This document shows, piece after piece, positions 19,631-30,694 of a DNA stretch of 64,000 nt. Source of the stretch: Leptospira ognonensis (GTDB taxonomy: Bacteria; Spirochaetota; Leptospiria; Leptospirales; Leptospiraceae); the NCBI RefSeq assembly GCF_004770745.1, contig NZ_RQGD01000020.1, positions 105,896 to 169,895 on the forward strand. The letters are read 5' to 3'. Both the position numbers and the translations under genes were made by a program. Below the pieces are notes generated by a model, which saw nothing but the letters and a program-made list of their open reading frames with translations, was not told where the DNA came from and made no database searches. Position 1 is the stretch's first letter; each line of letters begins with the position of its first letter.

Positions 19631-19662
19631 CCCCTCTACAATATTTTCGGCAAGTAGAGGGG
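19631..19662 (-). other. Stable hairpin just after atpC
   Basis: CCCCTCTAC and GTAGAGGGG form a perfect 9-bp stem with a 14-base loop, 7 bases after the atpC stop. On the minus strand the T-run lies before the stem, not after, so it is not a normal intrinsic terminator for the atp operon. It may be a processing or stabilising element at the 3' end of the atp message. Confidence 0.6.
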
Positions 19663-19669
19663 AAAAAAA

Positions 19670-20050
19670 TTAATGTTGGTGAAGTAAAACGCGAACTTTT
19701 GCTTTCTTTATTGAATTTTCTCGCTCTTTTGACGCTGGCATTGCCTCTGCATGAGCTAAAACCTCTTCCGCTCGCTCTGTGGTGATGTCATCTTGAGAAT
19801 CACCACCTTCTGTCAAAACGCGGATTTCATTGTTTTTAACTTCACAAAATCCGCCATCGATGGCGATACGGAATTCCTTATTGCCGGAATGGAGTTTGAT
19901 GAGCCCCAAATCCAGCTGAGAAACCAGTGTCGCATGCCCAGGCAAGACTCCGAAGTAACCTACGATCCCAGGTAGGATCACAGATTCCGCTTGCCCTTGG
20001 TAGAGGATGCGGTCGGGCGAAATAACGGTCAGGGAAAGATTCTTATCCAT
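19670..20050 (-). CDS. atpC: F1Fo ATP synthase epsilon subunit
   Basis: A 126-residue epsilon subunit. The N-terminal beta sandwich is recognisable from LTVISPDRILYQGQAESVILPG and YFGVLPGHATLVSQL, and the C-terminal helical hairpin (about 88-126) is the part that can inhibit ATP hydrolysis in bacteria. It is the last atp gene, 12 bases after atpD, as in the usual order. Length is slightly shorter than average (about 135). Confidence 0.95.
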   Translation of the reverse strand: MDKNLSLTVISPDRILYQGQAESVILPGIVGYFGVLPGHATLVSQLDLGLIKLHSGNKEFRIAIDGGFCEVKNNEIRVLTEGGDSQDDITTERAEEVLAHAEAMPASKERENSIKKAKVRVLLHQH

Positions 20051-20062
20051 GGGACAAAAACC

Positions 20063-21478
<1,416 letters not shown>

Positions 21479-21496
21479 TTACTCCGAATGATCTAT

Positions 21497-22366
21497 TTAA
21501 GAGATCGCTTCCGCGCCCCCGACGATTTCTGAAATTTCTTGAGTGATCTTTGCTTGTCTCACTCTGTTATATCCGCGGGTAAGAAGTTTGATCATCTCAC
21601 CAGCAGCATCTGTAGCAGCTTTCATTGCAATTCTGCGTGCAATGTGTTCTGAAGCAACTGACTCCAATAAAATTTTTACAAAGGTTGTTCTAATGACAAG
21701 TGGGAGTAAATTTTCCAAAATGGTGGTTGGATCTGGTTCATACAAGACTTCTGGTCCCGACACCTTTGCATCTTTCTCGGCTTTCACCTCGAGCGGCAAA
21801 ACAGCCGTTATTTCAGGTTTTTGATTGGCAGCAGAAAAATAGTGAGTCGAGATCACTTCGACTCGGTCAACTTCTTCTGAGGCAAATCTCTCCATAAAAT
21901 AATTTGCTAGCTGATTGGCTTCGGCAGATCCCGCTTTGTCATCGAGATTTGTATAACTACTTTTTGTCACAATCTTTGAGAATTTAAAAAAACCTATGGC
22001 CTTCTTTCCCGCGGCATGTACTTCCACTTCGATTCCTTGGGAATGATAGAATTCGATTCTATGTTTTACCATGCGAAGAATATTGGAATTGAATCCGCCG
22101 CACAGACCTCGATTCGCAGTCATGGCAAGAATCGCCACCTTACGAATCTTTGTCGGTTTTCGTAAATACGGGCTCTGGACAACGGATGCCAAACTTGATA
22201 AGGATGAAACCAATACTCTCGTCAAATCAGCGTAAGGTTTCGCAGCATTTACCTTATTGGTCGCTTTCTTAGCCTTCGCTGTCGAGACCATCTCCATAGT
22301 CCGAGTGATCTTTCTCGTATTTTTTACAGAGTCGATCCTCTTTTTTATCTCACGCGGTGTCGCCAA
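21497..22366 (-). CDS. atpG: F1Fo ATP synthase gamma subunit
   Basis: A 289-residue central stalk subunit. The N-terminal [20 protein letters not shown] and [15 protein letters not shown], the middle [14 protein letters not shown] and the C-terminal [12 protein letters not shown] with [21 protein letters not shown] are family hallmarks. The two long terminal helices form the rotating shaft inside the alpha/beta ring. Length is normal. Confidence 0.98.
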   Translation of the reverse strand: MATPREIKKRIDSVKNTRKITRTMEMVSTAKAKKATNKVNAAKPYADLTRVLVSSLSSLASVVQSPYLRKPTKIRKVAILAMTANRGLCGGFNSNILRMVKHRIEFYHSQGIEVEVHAAGKKAIGFFKFSKIVTKSSYTNLDDKAGSAEANQLANYFMERFASEEVDRVEVISTHYFSAANQKPEITAVLPLEVKAEKDAKVSGPEVLYEPDPTTILENLLPLVIRTTFVKILLESVASEHIARRIAMKAATDAAGEMIKLLTRGYNRVRQAKITQEISEIVGGAEAIS

Positions 22367-22377
22367 GATCTTTCCCC

Positions 22378-23892
22378 TTACCGATTTTTGCTAAGAAAAT
22401 GTTCTACGATGGATTTCACCGTTTTTTGAACCGCTGCTTCCGCTTTGATCTCTTTGGCAGTTCGGATTTCTTCCAAAATTTCTGGATGTTGTTCCCGGAT
22501 GGTTTGGATTAAGAATTTTTCAAATTCTCTGACTTGGGCAACAGGGATCTGATCCACAAAACCTTTGGTCACAGCAAAGATGGAAATTACTTGTTCTTCC
22601 ACTGGGCTTGGAGAGTTGTTTGGTTGCTTTAATATTTCAAGAATGCGGTAACCGCGATCTAGCTGTGATTGTGTCACAGCATCAAGCTCCGATCCAAGTT
22701 GAGCAAAGGCTTCTAGATCACGGAACTGAGATAAGTCGGACTTTAATGTTCCTGCAACTTTTTTCATCGCTTTGATTTGAGCAGCCGATCCCACACGAGA
22801 TACGGAAATACCCACGTCTACTGCGGGTCTTAGACCAGAAGCAAACAAGTTTGATTGTAGGTAGATCTGACCATCTGTAATCGAGATAACATTTGTCGGA
22901 ATGTAAGCAGAAACCTCACCTTCTTGCGTTTCGATGATAGGAAGTGCTGTCATGGACCCACCGCCGTATTTATCATCTAATTTTGCCGCTCTTTCAAGGA
23001 GGCGAGAGTGAAGGTAGAAAACGTCTCCAGGATAGGCTTCACGACCAGGAGGGCGACGTAAAAGGAGACACATCTGGCGGTAAGCGACTGCTTGTTTAGA
23101 AAGGTCATCATAAACGATAAGAGTGGCCTTTCCTTCATCATACATAAAGTATTCTGCCATGGAAGCACCAGAATAAGGTGCAATGAATAAGAGGGGCGCT
23201 GGTTCCGAAGCACTTGCAGTTACAATGATGGTATAGGGAAGAGCACCCTTTTCACGCAACATTTCCACAGTGGATGCCACAGTGGATTCTTTTTGGCCGA
23301 TGGCCACGTATACACAAATGACGTCTTTGCCCTTTTGGTTGATGATGGTATCAATGGCAATGGATGACTTTCCCGTTCCACGGTCACCAATGATGAGCTC
23401 TCTTTGTCCACGTCCTACTGGGATCATGGCATCAATCGCCTTAATGCCTGTTTGCATCGGCTCGTGAACAGACTTTCTCATCGCAATCCCCGGAGCAGGA
23501 GATTCTACTGGTCTCATTTTTTTTGCGTTTAACGGGCCTTTGCCGTCAACAGGTTCACCGAGTGGATTGACAACTCGACCAAGGAGTTCTGGTCCCACTG
23601 GGACTTCGAAGATTTTTCCAACGCGTTTAACGCTAAATCCTTCTTCAATTCTTGTATAATCACCGAAAATTACGACCCCAACCGAGTTTTCCTCTAGGTT
23701 AAAAGCCTGTCCGCGGACTCCGTTTTGGAATTCCACGAGCTCACCTGCCATGACATTGCTGAGTCCATAAACCCGAGCAATTCCGTCCCCGACCTCGAGC
23801 ACTGATCCTACTTCATCAACTTTAAGGTCTTTATTGAAGTTCTTTATTTCTTGTTTGAGTACCGATGTTACTTCGTCTGTTTTAATTTTCAT
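22378..23892 (-). CDS. atpA: F1Fo ATP synthase alpha subunit
   Basis: A 504-residue non-catalytic nucleotide-binding subunit. The P-loop reads [15 protein letters not shown] (most species have GDRQTGKT). The [17 protein letters not shown] start and [20 protein letters not shown] are typical. Its ATG lies inside the end of atpH (11-base overlap), which suggests translational coupling between delta and alpha. Confidence 0.98.
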   Translation of the reverse strand: MKIKTDEVTSVLKQEIKNFNKDLKVDEVGSVLEVGDGIARVYGLSNVMAGELVEFQNGVRGQAFNLEENSVGVVIFGDYTRIEEGFSVKRVGKIFEVPVGPELLGRVVNPLGEPVDGKGPLNAKKMRPVESPAPGIAMRKSVHEPMQTGIKAIDAMIPVGRGQRELIIGDRGTGKSSIAIDTIINQKGKDVICVYVAIGQKESTVASTVEMLREKGALPYTIIVTASASEPAPLLFIAPYSGASMAEYFMYDEGKATLIVYDDLSKQAVAYRQMCLLLRRPPGREAYPGDVFYLHSRLLERAAKLDDKYGGGSMTALPIIETQEGEVSAYIPTNVISITDGQIYLQSNLFASGLRPAVDVGISVSRVGSAAQIKAMKKVAGTLKSDLSQFRDLEAFAQLGSELDAVTQSQLDRGYRILEILKQPNNSPSPVEEQVISIFAVTKGFVDQIPVAQVREFEKFLIQTIREQHPEILEEIRTAKEIKAEAAVQKTVKSIVEHFLSKNR

Positions 23893-24451
23893 ACATTGCT
23901 CCGACAGGGATTTTCTTTTGGAGGAGAGCCTCTTCCATTCCGTCTAGTTTGTAACGGATGGAGGCATCGATTAAATAATCATCAACGAACAGTCTAAATC
24001 CGCCAAGTAAATGGGCATCTATACTTTCATGAACGCGAAAATCACGTTTGAAATTTGCTGTAAGTGATTTAATGATTTTGTCTTTTTGTTCGGGTGTGAG
24101 TAGATCCTTAGAAATGATTCTGAGGGAACTACGATTCTTTAATTTATCAACGCCGGCACAAAATTCTTCTACGATATCTGGAAGAAATTGGTATCTACTT
24201 TTTCTAACAACAAGTGAGATGAAATTTGTGACAATTTCAGATGTTTTACCACTGAGTGCTTTGAATGCTGCTTTTTCTTTCTCTATCGGATCTACAACCG
24301 GAGAAAGAAAATAATGGCGGATGGATTCGTCAGCAGAAAGTGCACTCACGATTTGCGTGAGTTCTTCTTCTGTCGCCTCAACTGAGTTAGCATCAACAGC
24401 TAACTCTAGAAGAGCAGTGGCGTAAACCTTTGGGACTTTACTTAGGCTCAT
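23882..24451 (-). CDS. atpH: F1Fo ATP synthase delta subunit
   Basis: A 189-residue OSCP/delta subunit that ties the peripheral stalk to the top of F1. [13 protein letters not shown] at the N-terminus and the C-terminal [25 protein letters not shown] (conserved GGF/D-S pattern) support the call. The start overlaps the atpF stop (ATGA) and the end overlaps atpA by 11 bases. Confidence 0.95.
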   Translation of the reverse strand: MSLSKVPKVYATALLELAVDANSVEATEEELTQIVSALSADESIRHYFLSPVVDPIEKEKAAFKALSGKTSEIVTNFISLVVRKSRYQFLPDIVEEFCAGVDKLKNRSSLRIISKDLLTPEQKDKIIKSLTANFKRDFRVHESIDAHLLGGFRLFVDDYLIDASIRYKLDGMEEALLQKKIPVGAMYEN

Positions 24452-24972
24452 TTTACTTTAAGTTTTTCTAACTTTGAAATTTCTTTCTCAATGAATGAAG
24501 AATAATCTTCCTTCTTCAGTTGCTTTTCCAGAATCTCACTAGCGATGAGCACAGACATTTCCACAATTTGATGTTGCATTTCCGAAAGAGCCTTACCTTT
24601 AGCGAGTTCAATCTCTCTAACAGCTTGTTCTTTGGAATGTTTGATGTCATTGTTTGTATCTTCCATCATCTTCTGACGGAGAACTCCTGCATCACGCTTG
24701 GCTTCTTCGATGATCTTGTGGGCTTCATCGATGGCACCACGTAGTTTTTCTTGGTAATCTTTATGGGACTTTTCTGCTTCTTTGCGTAAGGCCTCAGCTT
24801 TGTCAATATCCCCCTGAATCCCTGAAGAACGCTCTTCAAGGGCATGAAGAATTTTATCCCAGGCAAACTTTTTAAGGACGAGGACAACAATTGAAAAAGT
24901 GACCAGGGTCCAGACAACTAGACCCGGATTGACTTTTAGCAAATTGAAGCCTGAAGCCGGAAGGAGTACCAA
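24448..24972 (-). CDS. atpF: F1Fo ATP synthase b subunit
   Basis: A 174-residue peripheral-stalk subunit. One N-terminal membrane helix (about residues 14-33, [20 protein letters not shown]) is followed by a long charged coiled coil with many Glu/Lys pairs. The length and layout are standard. It lies 2 bases after atpE and overlaps atpH by 4 bases. Confidence 0.95.
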   Translation of the reverse strand: MVLLPASGFNLLKVNPGLVVWTLVTFSIVVLVLKKFAWDKILHALEERSSGIQGDIDKAEALRKEAEKSHKDYQEKLRGAIDEAHKIIEEAKRDAGVLRQKMMEDTNNDIKHSKEQAVREIELAKGKALSEMQHQIVEMSVLIASEILEKQLKKEDYSSFIEKEISKLEKLKVK

Positions 24973-24974
24973 GA

Positions 24975-25271
24975 CTATTTTCCTTGTTCTACGTTAGTGG
25001 CTGCAGGTGCAACACCAGCACCAATTGTTTTGTCAATTGAGCCGTTGAGTTTAAGTGCGATAAGAAGCGCGATTACGACTGCGAAGAGAGCTGCACCTTC
25101 GATCATACCTGCTGCTACGTATAGTACGAGTTGGATTTTTCCAGCTGCTTCTGGTTGGCGGCTGATACTTTCTGCAACCGATCCACCAATTCTACCAATG
25201 CCAATGCCGGCGCCAAGTAATGCAAGGCCAGCTGCGAGTCCTACTCCGATGTATCCTAAACCGAATTCCAT
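24975..25271 (-). CDS. atpE: F1Fo ATP synthase c subunit, proton type
   Basis: A 98-residue c-ring subunit with two helices. The first carries the glycine motif GAGIGIG (G20-G26) that packs the ring; the loop has the typical RQPEA; the second holds the ion-carrying Glu58 in GMIEGAALF. Sodium-type rings need Gln at the GVGQG position and Ser/Thr after the Glu; here these are Ile and Gly, so proton coupling is expected. The C-terminus is extended about 20 residues beyond the second helix. Confidence 0.97.
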   Translation of the reverse strand: MEFGLGYIGVGLAAGLALLGAGIGIGRIGGSVAESISRQPEAAGKIQLVLYVAAGMIEGAALFAVVIALLIALKLNGSIDKTIGAGVAPAATNVEQGK

Positions 25272-25320
25272 TTTTTTCGTTTCACTCCTATGTGTTTTAT
25301 AATCTAAATAAAACCAAAAT

Positions 25321-26373
25321 TTAATGTCGGTGCATCACGGTTCCAATGAACACGGTTGTGAGCAACGAGAAGATAAATGCCTGTAAAAAGGCAACGAGTA
25401 GCTCTAAAAAGTAAATCATTACAGAACTAAGTACAGAAACGGGAGCAATGATATAGCTTTGGCTCATAAAGATAAAACCAAGTAGCGCTAAGATCATTAC
25501 GTGTCCTGCTGTCATGTTCGCAAGTAACCTCATAGTGAGAGCAAAAGAACGAGCGATGTGTGTTACGACGAATTCAAGAACCCACATCAAAGGCCACAAA
25601 GGAATCGGAACACCCTTTGGAACGGCATGTGCCACAAAAGAGATCCCTTGGTAAGAAAAGGCCGTAGCATAAATGATGAGTAAAGTAAGAGAGGCAAGGG
25701 CAAGAGTGACCCCAATATCCCCAGTCGGAGTGATCCCAGACCAGATCTCTCCAAACGTGTGGAGGGAGTGAGGAGTTGCGGAAATGACACCCAAAGATAC
25801 GAGAAAATCAGATCCCGCAACTGTCAATTCACCCACAGAAGGGATAAGTCCAAACAGGTTACAGAAAAGGATAAAGAAAAACAAACTGAAGATGTAATGG
25901 TAATAAGAATGACCGTGGTGCTCGAGAGATGAGTCGACGACGTTTTCTTTCAAATAGCCAACAAAGGCTTCCACACAAGAAGCAAATTTGTTTCCGACTC
26001 TTTTCGGGTTCTTAGAAATCAAATTCGCAGCCGGGATAAAGATGATAAATAGGAAAAAGGAAGCGATCCACATCATGGTCACGCGCTTTGTGATGTGCAT
26101 ATCAAAACCACCGAGGAAGTGGTATTTTTTTCCGTGGTCATCAAACACGTCAAAGTGTTCTGCATCGAAGCCCTCTTCGCCTTCGAAAACCTTATGCCCT
26201 CCGAAATTGAGAGGGAAAATGGGAGCATCACCCAAGTGGTGAGACATAACTTCACTAAAATCAAAGGAATCTTCGGCGGAATCCGCACCTTCTGAGGCGC
26301 TTAAGGCCGAAAAGGAAAGAAAAAACAGGATGGAGAGGGTTAAAAAGATCCGATGTTTAACGTTATTTTCCAC
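25321..26373 (-). CDS. atpB: F1Fo ATP synthase a subunit
   Basis: A roughly 350-residue membrane subunit. RSFALTMRLLANMTAGHVMI holds the essential Arg that faces the c-ring Glu. Ahead of the conserved part is a signal-like helix and an acidic, His-containing segment (about 20-95), longer than in E. coli (271). The frame extends to a TTG at 26388, but GTG at 26373 has a GAG at good spacing and I prefer it; the product differs only by five residues. Either start overlaps the upstream atpI-like gene. Confidence 0.95.
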   Translation of the reverse strand: MENNVKHRIFLTLSILFFLSFSALSASEGADSAEDSFDFSEVMSHHLGDAPIFPLNFGGHKVFEGEEGFDAEHFDVFDDHGKKYHFLGGFDMHITKRVTMMWIASFFLFIIFIPAANLISKNPKRVGNKFASCVEAFVGYLKENVVDSSLEHHGHSYYHYIFSLFFFILFCNLFGLIPSVGELTVAGSDFLVSLGVISATPHSLHTFGEIWSGITPTGDIGVTLALASLTLLIIYATAFSYQGISFVAHAVPKGVPIPLWPLMWVLEFVVTHIARSFALTMRLLANMTAGHVMILALLGFIFMSQSYIIAPVSVLSSVMIYFLELLVAFLQAFIFSLLTTVFIGTVMHRH

Positions 26374-26743
26374 TGAAATAGCTCGCAATTACAAAGAATA
26401 GAAGGTGTAGGAAATAGGCAATTAAAAATCCTATGATTGTTTCAAAAGGGTAGTCTAAGAGGACCAAAGCAGAAAGCACCCCTAGGTTGATGAAAAAAAA
26501 TAGCGGAACTGTAAATAGAGGAAATCCGGATTCGCCAAGAGAGGGCTTAAAACGCGGAAGGAAGCGCAGTTCCGTCGCACTGAGCTGAATGAAAAAAGAA
26601 AGAGCCACTCCTAAGTAAAAAACAAATCGAAAGTTTGGCTCTACCCATCTAAAAAGTAAGGGATAAGAGACTGTAACCACAAACACTAAATAGGCGAAGT
26701 AGTGAATGTGGAATTTTCTTAGGTTGATAGTATAGAGATCCAA
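26363..26743 (-). CDS. AtpI-like small membrane protein of the atp operon
   Basis: A 126-residue protein with four hydrophobic helices, placed directly upstream of atpB and overlapping it. In many bacteria atpI occupies this position and helps c-ring assembly or magnesium supply. Sequence similarity to known AtpI is not obvious to me, so the call rests on position, size and topology. It lies 19 bases after the peroxidase gene. Confidence 0.6.
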   Translation of the reverse strand: MDLYTINLRKFHIHYFAYLVFVVTVSYPLLFRWVEPNFRFVFYLGVALSFFIQLSATELRFLPRFKPSLGESGFPLFTVPLFFFINLGVLSALVLLDYPFETIIGFLIAYFLHLLFFVIASYFSGK

Positions 26744-26762
26744 GGCAAGGAAGACCGTTTAA

Positions 26763-27251
26763 CTATGGTTTTTCGATCAATTTCACGATATCTTTTTCTA
26801 TGTCTTCAGGTTTTGTCATCGGTGCATATCGTTTAACGACTTTGCCATGCTTATCCACGAGAAATTTGGTAAAATTCCACTTAATATCCTTAAGACCCAA
26901 AAATCCACTCGCTTCCTTTTTAAGGTGGGCATAGAGCGGATCGGTGTTTGCTCCGTTAACTTCTAGTTTTGAAAAAATGGGAAAGGTGGTCATGAATGTG
27001 CGTTCACAAAAAGTTTTGATTTCTGCATCTGTTCCCGGCTCTTGTTCACCAAATTGGTTGCACGGAAAGGCGAGAATTTCAAATCCCTTTGGATTTAATT
27101 TTTCATACGTTTCCTGTAAGCCTTTGTATTGTGGAGTGAATCCACATTGGCTTGCCGTATTTACGATGAGGAGCACCTTGTCTTTGTACTTAGAAAGAGG
27201 GACTTCCTCCGAACCTCTCTTAACGGATAGATCATAAATACTTTGGCTCAT
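26763..27251 (-). CDS. Cysteine-type glutathione peroxidase (thioredoxin-dependent)
   Basis: A 162-residue peroxidase that reduces hydroperoxides. NTASQCGFTPQY carries the peroxidatic Cys36 in place of selenocysteine; LAFPCNQFGEQEPG and WNFTKFLVDKHG supply the conserved Gln and Trp of the active site. Cys64 and Cys82 match the Cys36/Cys82 pattern of yeast Gpx3, in which Cys82 resolves the intermediate and thioredoxin is the reductant. No signal peptide, so cytoplasmic. GGAG lies 6 bases before the ATG. It sits between ilvB (30 bases) and the atp genes (19 bases). Confidence 0.93.
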   Translation of the reverse strand: MSQSIYDLSVKRGSEEVPLSKYKDKVLLIVNTASQCGFTPQYKGLQETYEKLNPKGFEILAFPCNQFGEQEPGTDAEIKTFCERTFMTTFPIFSKLEVNGANTDPLYAHLKKEASGFLGLKDIKWNFTKFLVDKHGKVVKRYAPMTKPEDIEKDIVKLIEKP

Positions 27252-27281
27252 AATAGGCTCCCCTTACCCCATGTATCGCTT

Positions 27282-28997
27282 TCAACTCGTAATACACAAA
27301 TCATTTTCAATGTCCTTTTTAGACGCATCGAATAAAGGGGGATTCAAAATAAATTCCTGATTGGATTTGCCCCCAGGAACAAAGGGGTAAACACCTGCCT
27401 CACTTGGAATCATGACCTCAAGCAAACACGGCCCTGGCTTAAGCAGGGCTTTCATTTGTTCTTCGGCTCTATCACCTAACATTATTTTATACCCAGGGAT
27501 TCCAAAGCTTTCGGCTAACATTTGGAAATTAGGTTGGAATTCAAAAACAGAACCCGACTTTCGGTTCTCATAAAATAATTCCTGCTGCTGTCGAACTAGG
27601 CCCAGATGTTTATTATTAAAGATGATGAGCTTTACATTTGAATTTAACTCGCGCAAGGTGGCAAGCTCTTGCAAGTTCATCATGATCGAACCATCACCAG
27701 TGATACAAAAAACATTTGCATCTGGATGGGCAAGAGAAACCCCTATAGAAGTCGGTAGGCCAAAACCCATTGTACCTTGTCCTCCTGATGTGATCCAAGA
27801 TCTTTCATTTGGAAAGGGGAAGTATTGGGCTGTCCACATTTGGTGTTGGCCCACATCCGTGAGTATAAAATCGGAATCTCGGAAGTGAGAAGATAAAGAT
27901 CTAAAAAAGCGATCAATCCTTCCTTCTTCCCTGATGGAAGCGGATTCTACTTCTGGCGATGGTTGCCAAAAATTTCCTTTTTTTATTTTTGAACTTACCT
28001 CGAATAAATTTTCTAAAAAAGCAGAAAGGTCTCCTTTCCAAAAAACATCTGCTCTTTTATTTTTTCCTATTTCTTTCGGATCGATATCGATATGGATGAC
28101 CTTTGCTTTCGGACAAAAGGTAGCAATATTACCGGTAGCTCGGTCATCAAATCGAACTCCCAAGGCAATGAGCAAATCACATTCACCTAATGCTGAATTG
28201 GCGCTTACACTTCCATGCATTCCCATCATTCCTAAAAAATTTGGATTTTCTTTGGGGAAGATACCGAGTCCCATCAGTGTTGATACAACAGGTATCTGCA
28301 ACGAATCTACAAGACGTCGTAATGCCTCTGCGGATTTTTTTGCCCCACCACCGATATAAAACAAAGATTTTTTCGAAGAATGCAACAAACGAATGGTGCT
28401 TTCAATCGCAGTCTGCAACTCAGAAAGATTGGCTTTTATTCGAGTAAAATCATTCGCTTTGGGCGAAATGAGAGATTCCTGACTTTCCAAATCAATGAAT
28501 TCATTTTGTACATCTTTTGGTAAATCGATCCATACAGGACCTGGCCTTCCGCTTCCTGCGAGAAGGTATGCTTCTTCTAAAATATGCGGAAGTTCCAAAG
28601 GATCCATAATCAAATAGGAGGCCTTTGTAAAATGGGACACGATGGATTTGGTTGGTAGCTCTTGGAAGGCATCGGTTCCCAAAAGGTTTCTCGGAACTTG
28701 GCCTGAGAAAATGAGAAGAGGAACCGAATCACTAAATGCATCAGATACGGATGTGAGAAGATTTGCAACTCCTGGTCCCGAAGAAACAAGGCAGGCAGAA
28801 ACTTGTCCTGTGGATCTAGCCATCCCTTGGGCAATAAATCCGGCACCCTGTTCCTGTCTGGCAAGTATATGCTGAATTTCTGATTCAGCTAATGCGTCAT
28901 AGATGGGAAGTATGGTTCCGCCAGGAATCCCTGGAACGATCCGAATGCCCTTGGAAATTAAAAAATGAATGCAATATTTTGCGACGGTGATCTTCAT
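27282..28997 (-). CDS. ilvB: Acetolactate synthase large subunit
   Basis: A 571-residue thiamine-diphosphate enzyme joining two pyruvates (or pyruvate and 2-oxobutyrate) in valine, leucine and isoleucine synthesis. The catalytic Glu lies in ARQEQGAGFIAQGMAR; the central FAD-type domain is normal; the ThDP/Mg motif is GDGSIMMNLQELATLRELN. The frame extends to 29024, but ATG 28997 has AAAGGAGAG at ideal spacing and starts at MKITVAKY. No ilvN regulatory subunit is adjacent, so it is either elsewhere or absent. A leader peptide ORF and hairpin precede it. Confidence 0.92.
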   Translation of the reverse strand: MKITVAKYCIHFLISKGIRIVPGIPGGTILPIYDALAESEIQHILARQEQGAGFIAQGMARSTGQVSACLVSSGPGVANLLTSVSDAFSDSVPLLIFSGQVPRNLLGTDAFQELPTKSIVSHFTKASYLIMDPLELPHILEEAYLLAGSGRPGPVWIDLPKDVQNEFIDLESQESLISPKANDFTRIKANLSELQTAIESTIRLLHSSKKSLFYIGGGAKKSAEALRRLVDSLQIPVVSTLMGLGIFPKENPNFLGMMGMHGSVSANSALGECDLLIALGVRFDDRATGNIATFCPKAKVIHIDIDPKEIGKNKRADVFWKGDLSAFLENLFEVSSKIKKGNFWQPSPEVESASIREEGRIDRFFRSLSSHFRDSDFILTDVGQHQMWTAQYFPFPNERSWITSGGQGTMGFGLPTSIGVSLAHPDANVFCITGDGSIMMNLQELATLRELNSNVKLIIFNNKHLGLVRQQQELFYENRKSGSVFEFQPNFQMLAESFGIPGYKIMLGDRAEEQMKALLKPGPCLLEVMIPSEAGVYPFVPGGKSNQEFILNPPLFDASKKDIENDLCITS

Positions 28998-29014
28998 ACC
29001 ACTCTCCTTTTTTT

Positions 29015-29049
29015 CTCCCCGCATGAGAGGCTTTCTGCCTCGCGGGGAG
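29015..29049 (-). promoter_or_regulatory. Leader hairpin just before the ilvB Shine-Dalgarno
   Basis: On the minus strand CTCCCCGC pairs with GCGGGGAG, and inside it GAGGC pairs with GCCTC around an AGAAA loop, with a TCAT bulge: 13 mostly GC base pairs. It ends 5 bases before AAAGGAGAG, the ilvB Shine-Dalgarno. There is no T-tract after it, so a translational or processing role is more likely than transcription termination. A CCCCTCCT segment (29058-29065) after the leader stop could pair with the GGGGAG arm or the AGGAG of the Shine-Dalgarno. Confidence 0.65.
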
Positions 29050-29068
29050 CCTAAATCAGGAGGGGCTC

Positions 29069-29140
29069 TTACGACAGAAAGCTAAGGGTTATATTAGGTG
29101 GAGTGACGACGACGAGAAGGACTGTCAGGACATAAGACAT
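29069..29140 (-). CDS. Putative ilv leader peptide
   Basis: A 23-codon ORF (or 41 codons if the in-frame ATG at 29194 is used) ending 72 bases before ilvB. It holds YVLTVLLVVVTPPNITL: in the run from V22 (of the long form) there are five Val, three Leu and a PP pair. The enterobacterial ilvGMEDA leader contains a very similar VVVIIIPP run, where ribosome stalling at regulatory codons senses charged Val/Leu/Ile tRNA. It is the only gene in the 326-base space between ilvB and the atpZ-like gene; the rest shows two small perfect hairpins (TCGCAA/TTGCGA and TTTGCC/GGCAAA) near 29270-29315 and nothing else I can assign. Ribosome-binding site is weak for both starts. Confidence 0.6.
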   Translation of the reverse strand: MSYVLTVLLVVVTPPNITLSFLS

Positions 29141-29323
29141 CTCTACAAGATTCGCAAACAAAGTAGAATCCAATGTATAAGATGTAAGTTCCATGTCTTT
29201 TTTCAATTTTTAAGGAAGTTTGATTTGGTCAATGTTTTTTGCACCAGCGATCAAGGCGGAAATCCTTTGCCGTGGGCAAAGATTGTAGCTGCGAGCGCGG
29301 TCGCAAGGCTTTGCGAGGTGCCA

Positions 29324-29533
29324 TTACTCTTCGTTTTCTTTTGCGCGTTTGATGAGGATGTAAAAGGAATAACCAAAACCCAAAAAAAATCCAACCAATA
29401 AAAACGTAGGTGTGGTTTTGAAATACTCATCTGCATAATAACCAGCAATGACAAAGAGCGCAATGGAGCTAACAAATTCAAAGCCCACTCCCGCCATTGC
29501 CATGGGAGATTTATCTCGTTCTTGTTTTGGCAT
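29324..29533 (-). CDS. AtpZ/AtpI-like small subunit
   Basis: A 69-residue protein with two membrane helices. MAGVGFEFVSSIALFVIAG and the glycine-rich second helix VGFFLGFGYSFYILI fit the AtpZ/AtpI family, which with AtpI is thought to move magnesium or calcium or help assemble the ATP synthase. It starts 5 bases after lepB, and is separated from the main atp operon by ilvB and the peroxidase gene in the same direction. Confidence 0.7.
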   Translation of the reverse strand: MPKQERDKSPMAMAGVGFEFVSSIALFVIAGYYADEYFKTTPTFLLVGFFLGFGYSFYILIKRAKENEE

Positions 29534-29538
29534 ACGAT

Positions 29539-30582
29539 TTACTGTAACACGCGTCCGATGCGGTCCCAGCGGACACCGAGTCTCCAGAGTCTGTATCGAA
29601 GCGTCCGTTCAATCCAACCAAATCGAGATTCATCTTCAATATAACGATAGGAAATGGCTGAGGAGTAAATTTCGCTGGGATGGCATCTATTTTCCAACTC
29701 GTCACCTTCAAAGCGTTCCGCGAACTCCTTTCCTTTTTCTGCCAGCTCTTGCCCACTCTTATATTCGCAGGTAAAATCCTTCCAATCAATAGAAAAATAA
29801 ATGATAAGTGCTTTGCCTAAAATATCAACCCTGGGAACAAAACCCCAAGCCCGTGAATCATGCGAATCATCTCTGTTATCTCCCATGACCATGTAATGTC
29901 CCTCAGGGATAAGGCATCCATTTGTAAAATCGCAACTAAACCCTGTCTGGAAAGGCCGTCTGTCATCTTCCGCTCCTTCCAAAACGAAATGCTCAAAATC
30001 TCGTTTCTTTTCCAAAAAGAGGGATCTTTGCGTGGCGTCTACATTGTCGAGGTCGTTTAACTCATCACCAATGGGAACAGGTTTTGGTGAATAATTATTA
30101 TAATCACTAGAACCGTTTTCTTTATATTCTATGATCGCATAAAGAACAGGCTTTCGACCTGGTACTGCCGTTTCTTTTCTTGTAATGCGAATCGTGTCAC
30201 CAGGAACACCTACAACCCGTTTGACGAATCTTTTAGCAAAGATACCAGAACGTGCGTCCTCAGTGGCGAGTGCATTTGAGGGTGGGATGAAGGTAACGAT
30301 ATCACCTCGTTTTGGTTCATCAATCCGAAAGAGCTCTTTTTCTGTGAAAGGCATGCGTATCGAATAACGCATCTTGTTCACAAACAAAAAATCCCCTATT
30401 TTTAAAGTCGGGATCATGGAGCCAGAGGGAATGTTATTGGCATCGAGAATGGATGATTTGAATGCAAAGACAAGCACGACAATGAGGGCAAAGGAAAATG
30501 TGGAAGCAATGACTCCCTCTTTTGGTTCTTCTTTGATTGGTGGTTTTGGCGTGGTTTGCTTTTTTGAGGAAAAAATTTCCAT
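29539..30582 (-). CDS. lepB: Signal peptidase I (S26 family)
   Basis: A 347-residue type I signal peptidase with a single N-terminal membrane anchor (about 24-42). NNIPSGSMIPTLKIGDFL contains the catalytic Ser55; FAKRFVKRVVGVPGDTI contains the catalytic Lys; MVMGDNRDDSHDSRAWGFV is the conserved box E. It cleaves Sec signal peptides on the periplasmic side. Length is somewhat greater than average, partly through an insert around 160-215. The acyl-chain-facing residues look normal. Divergent from the lyase gene at 30695, with about 110 bases for promoters. Confidence 0.95.
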   Translation of the reverse strand: MEIFSSKKQTTPKPPIKEEPKEGVIASTFSFALIVVLVFAFKSSILDANNIPSGSMIPTLKIGDFLFVNKMRYSIRMPFTEKELFRIDEPKRGDIVTFIPPSNALATEDARSGIFAKRFVKRVVGVPGDTIRITRKETAVPGRKPVLYAIIEYKENGSSDYNNYSPKPVPIGDELNDLDNVDATQRSLFLEKKRDFEHFVLEGAEDDRRPFQTGFSCDFTNGCLIPEGHYMVMGDNRDDSHDSRAWGFVPRVDILGKALIIYFSIDWKDFTCEYKSGQELAEKGKEFAERFEGDELENRCHPSEIYSSAISYRYIEDESRFGWIERTLRYRLWRLGVRWDRIGRVLQ

Positions 30583-30694
30583 ATAGGTGGTAAGCTAGAT
30601 TTGTAGAAAATTCTGTCAACCCGAGGAAAAATCTCAAGAAAGGCTTGTACGATTCTAGATAATTTCCGATACCATACCAGGAGCCCTTGCACTT

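Noticed and set aside
19631..19662. atp operon terminator
   Set aside because: The T-run lies on the wrong side of the stem for the minus strand, and co-oriented genes continue directly downstream.
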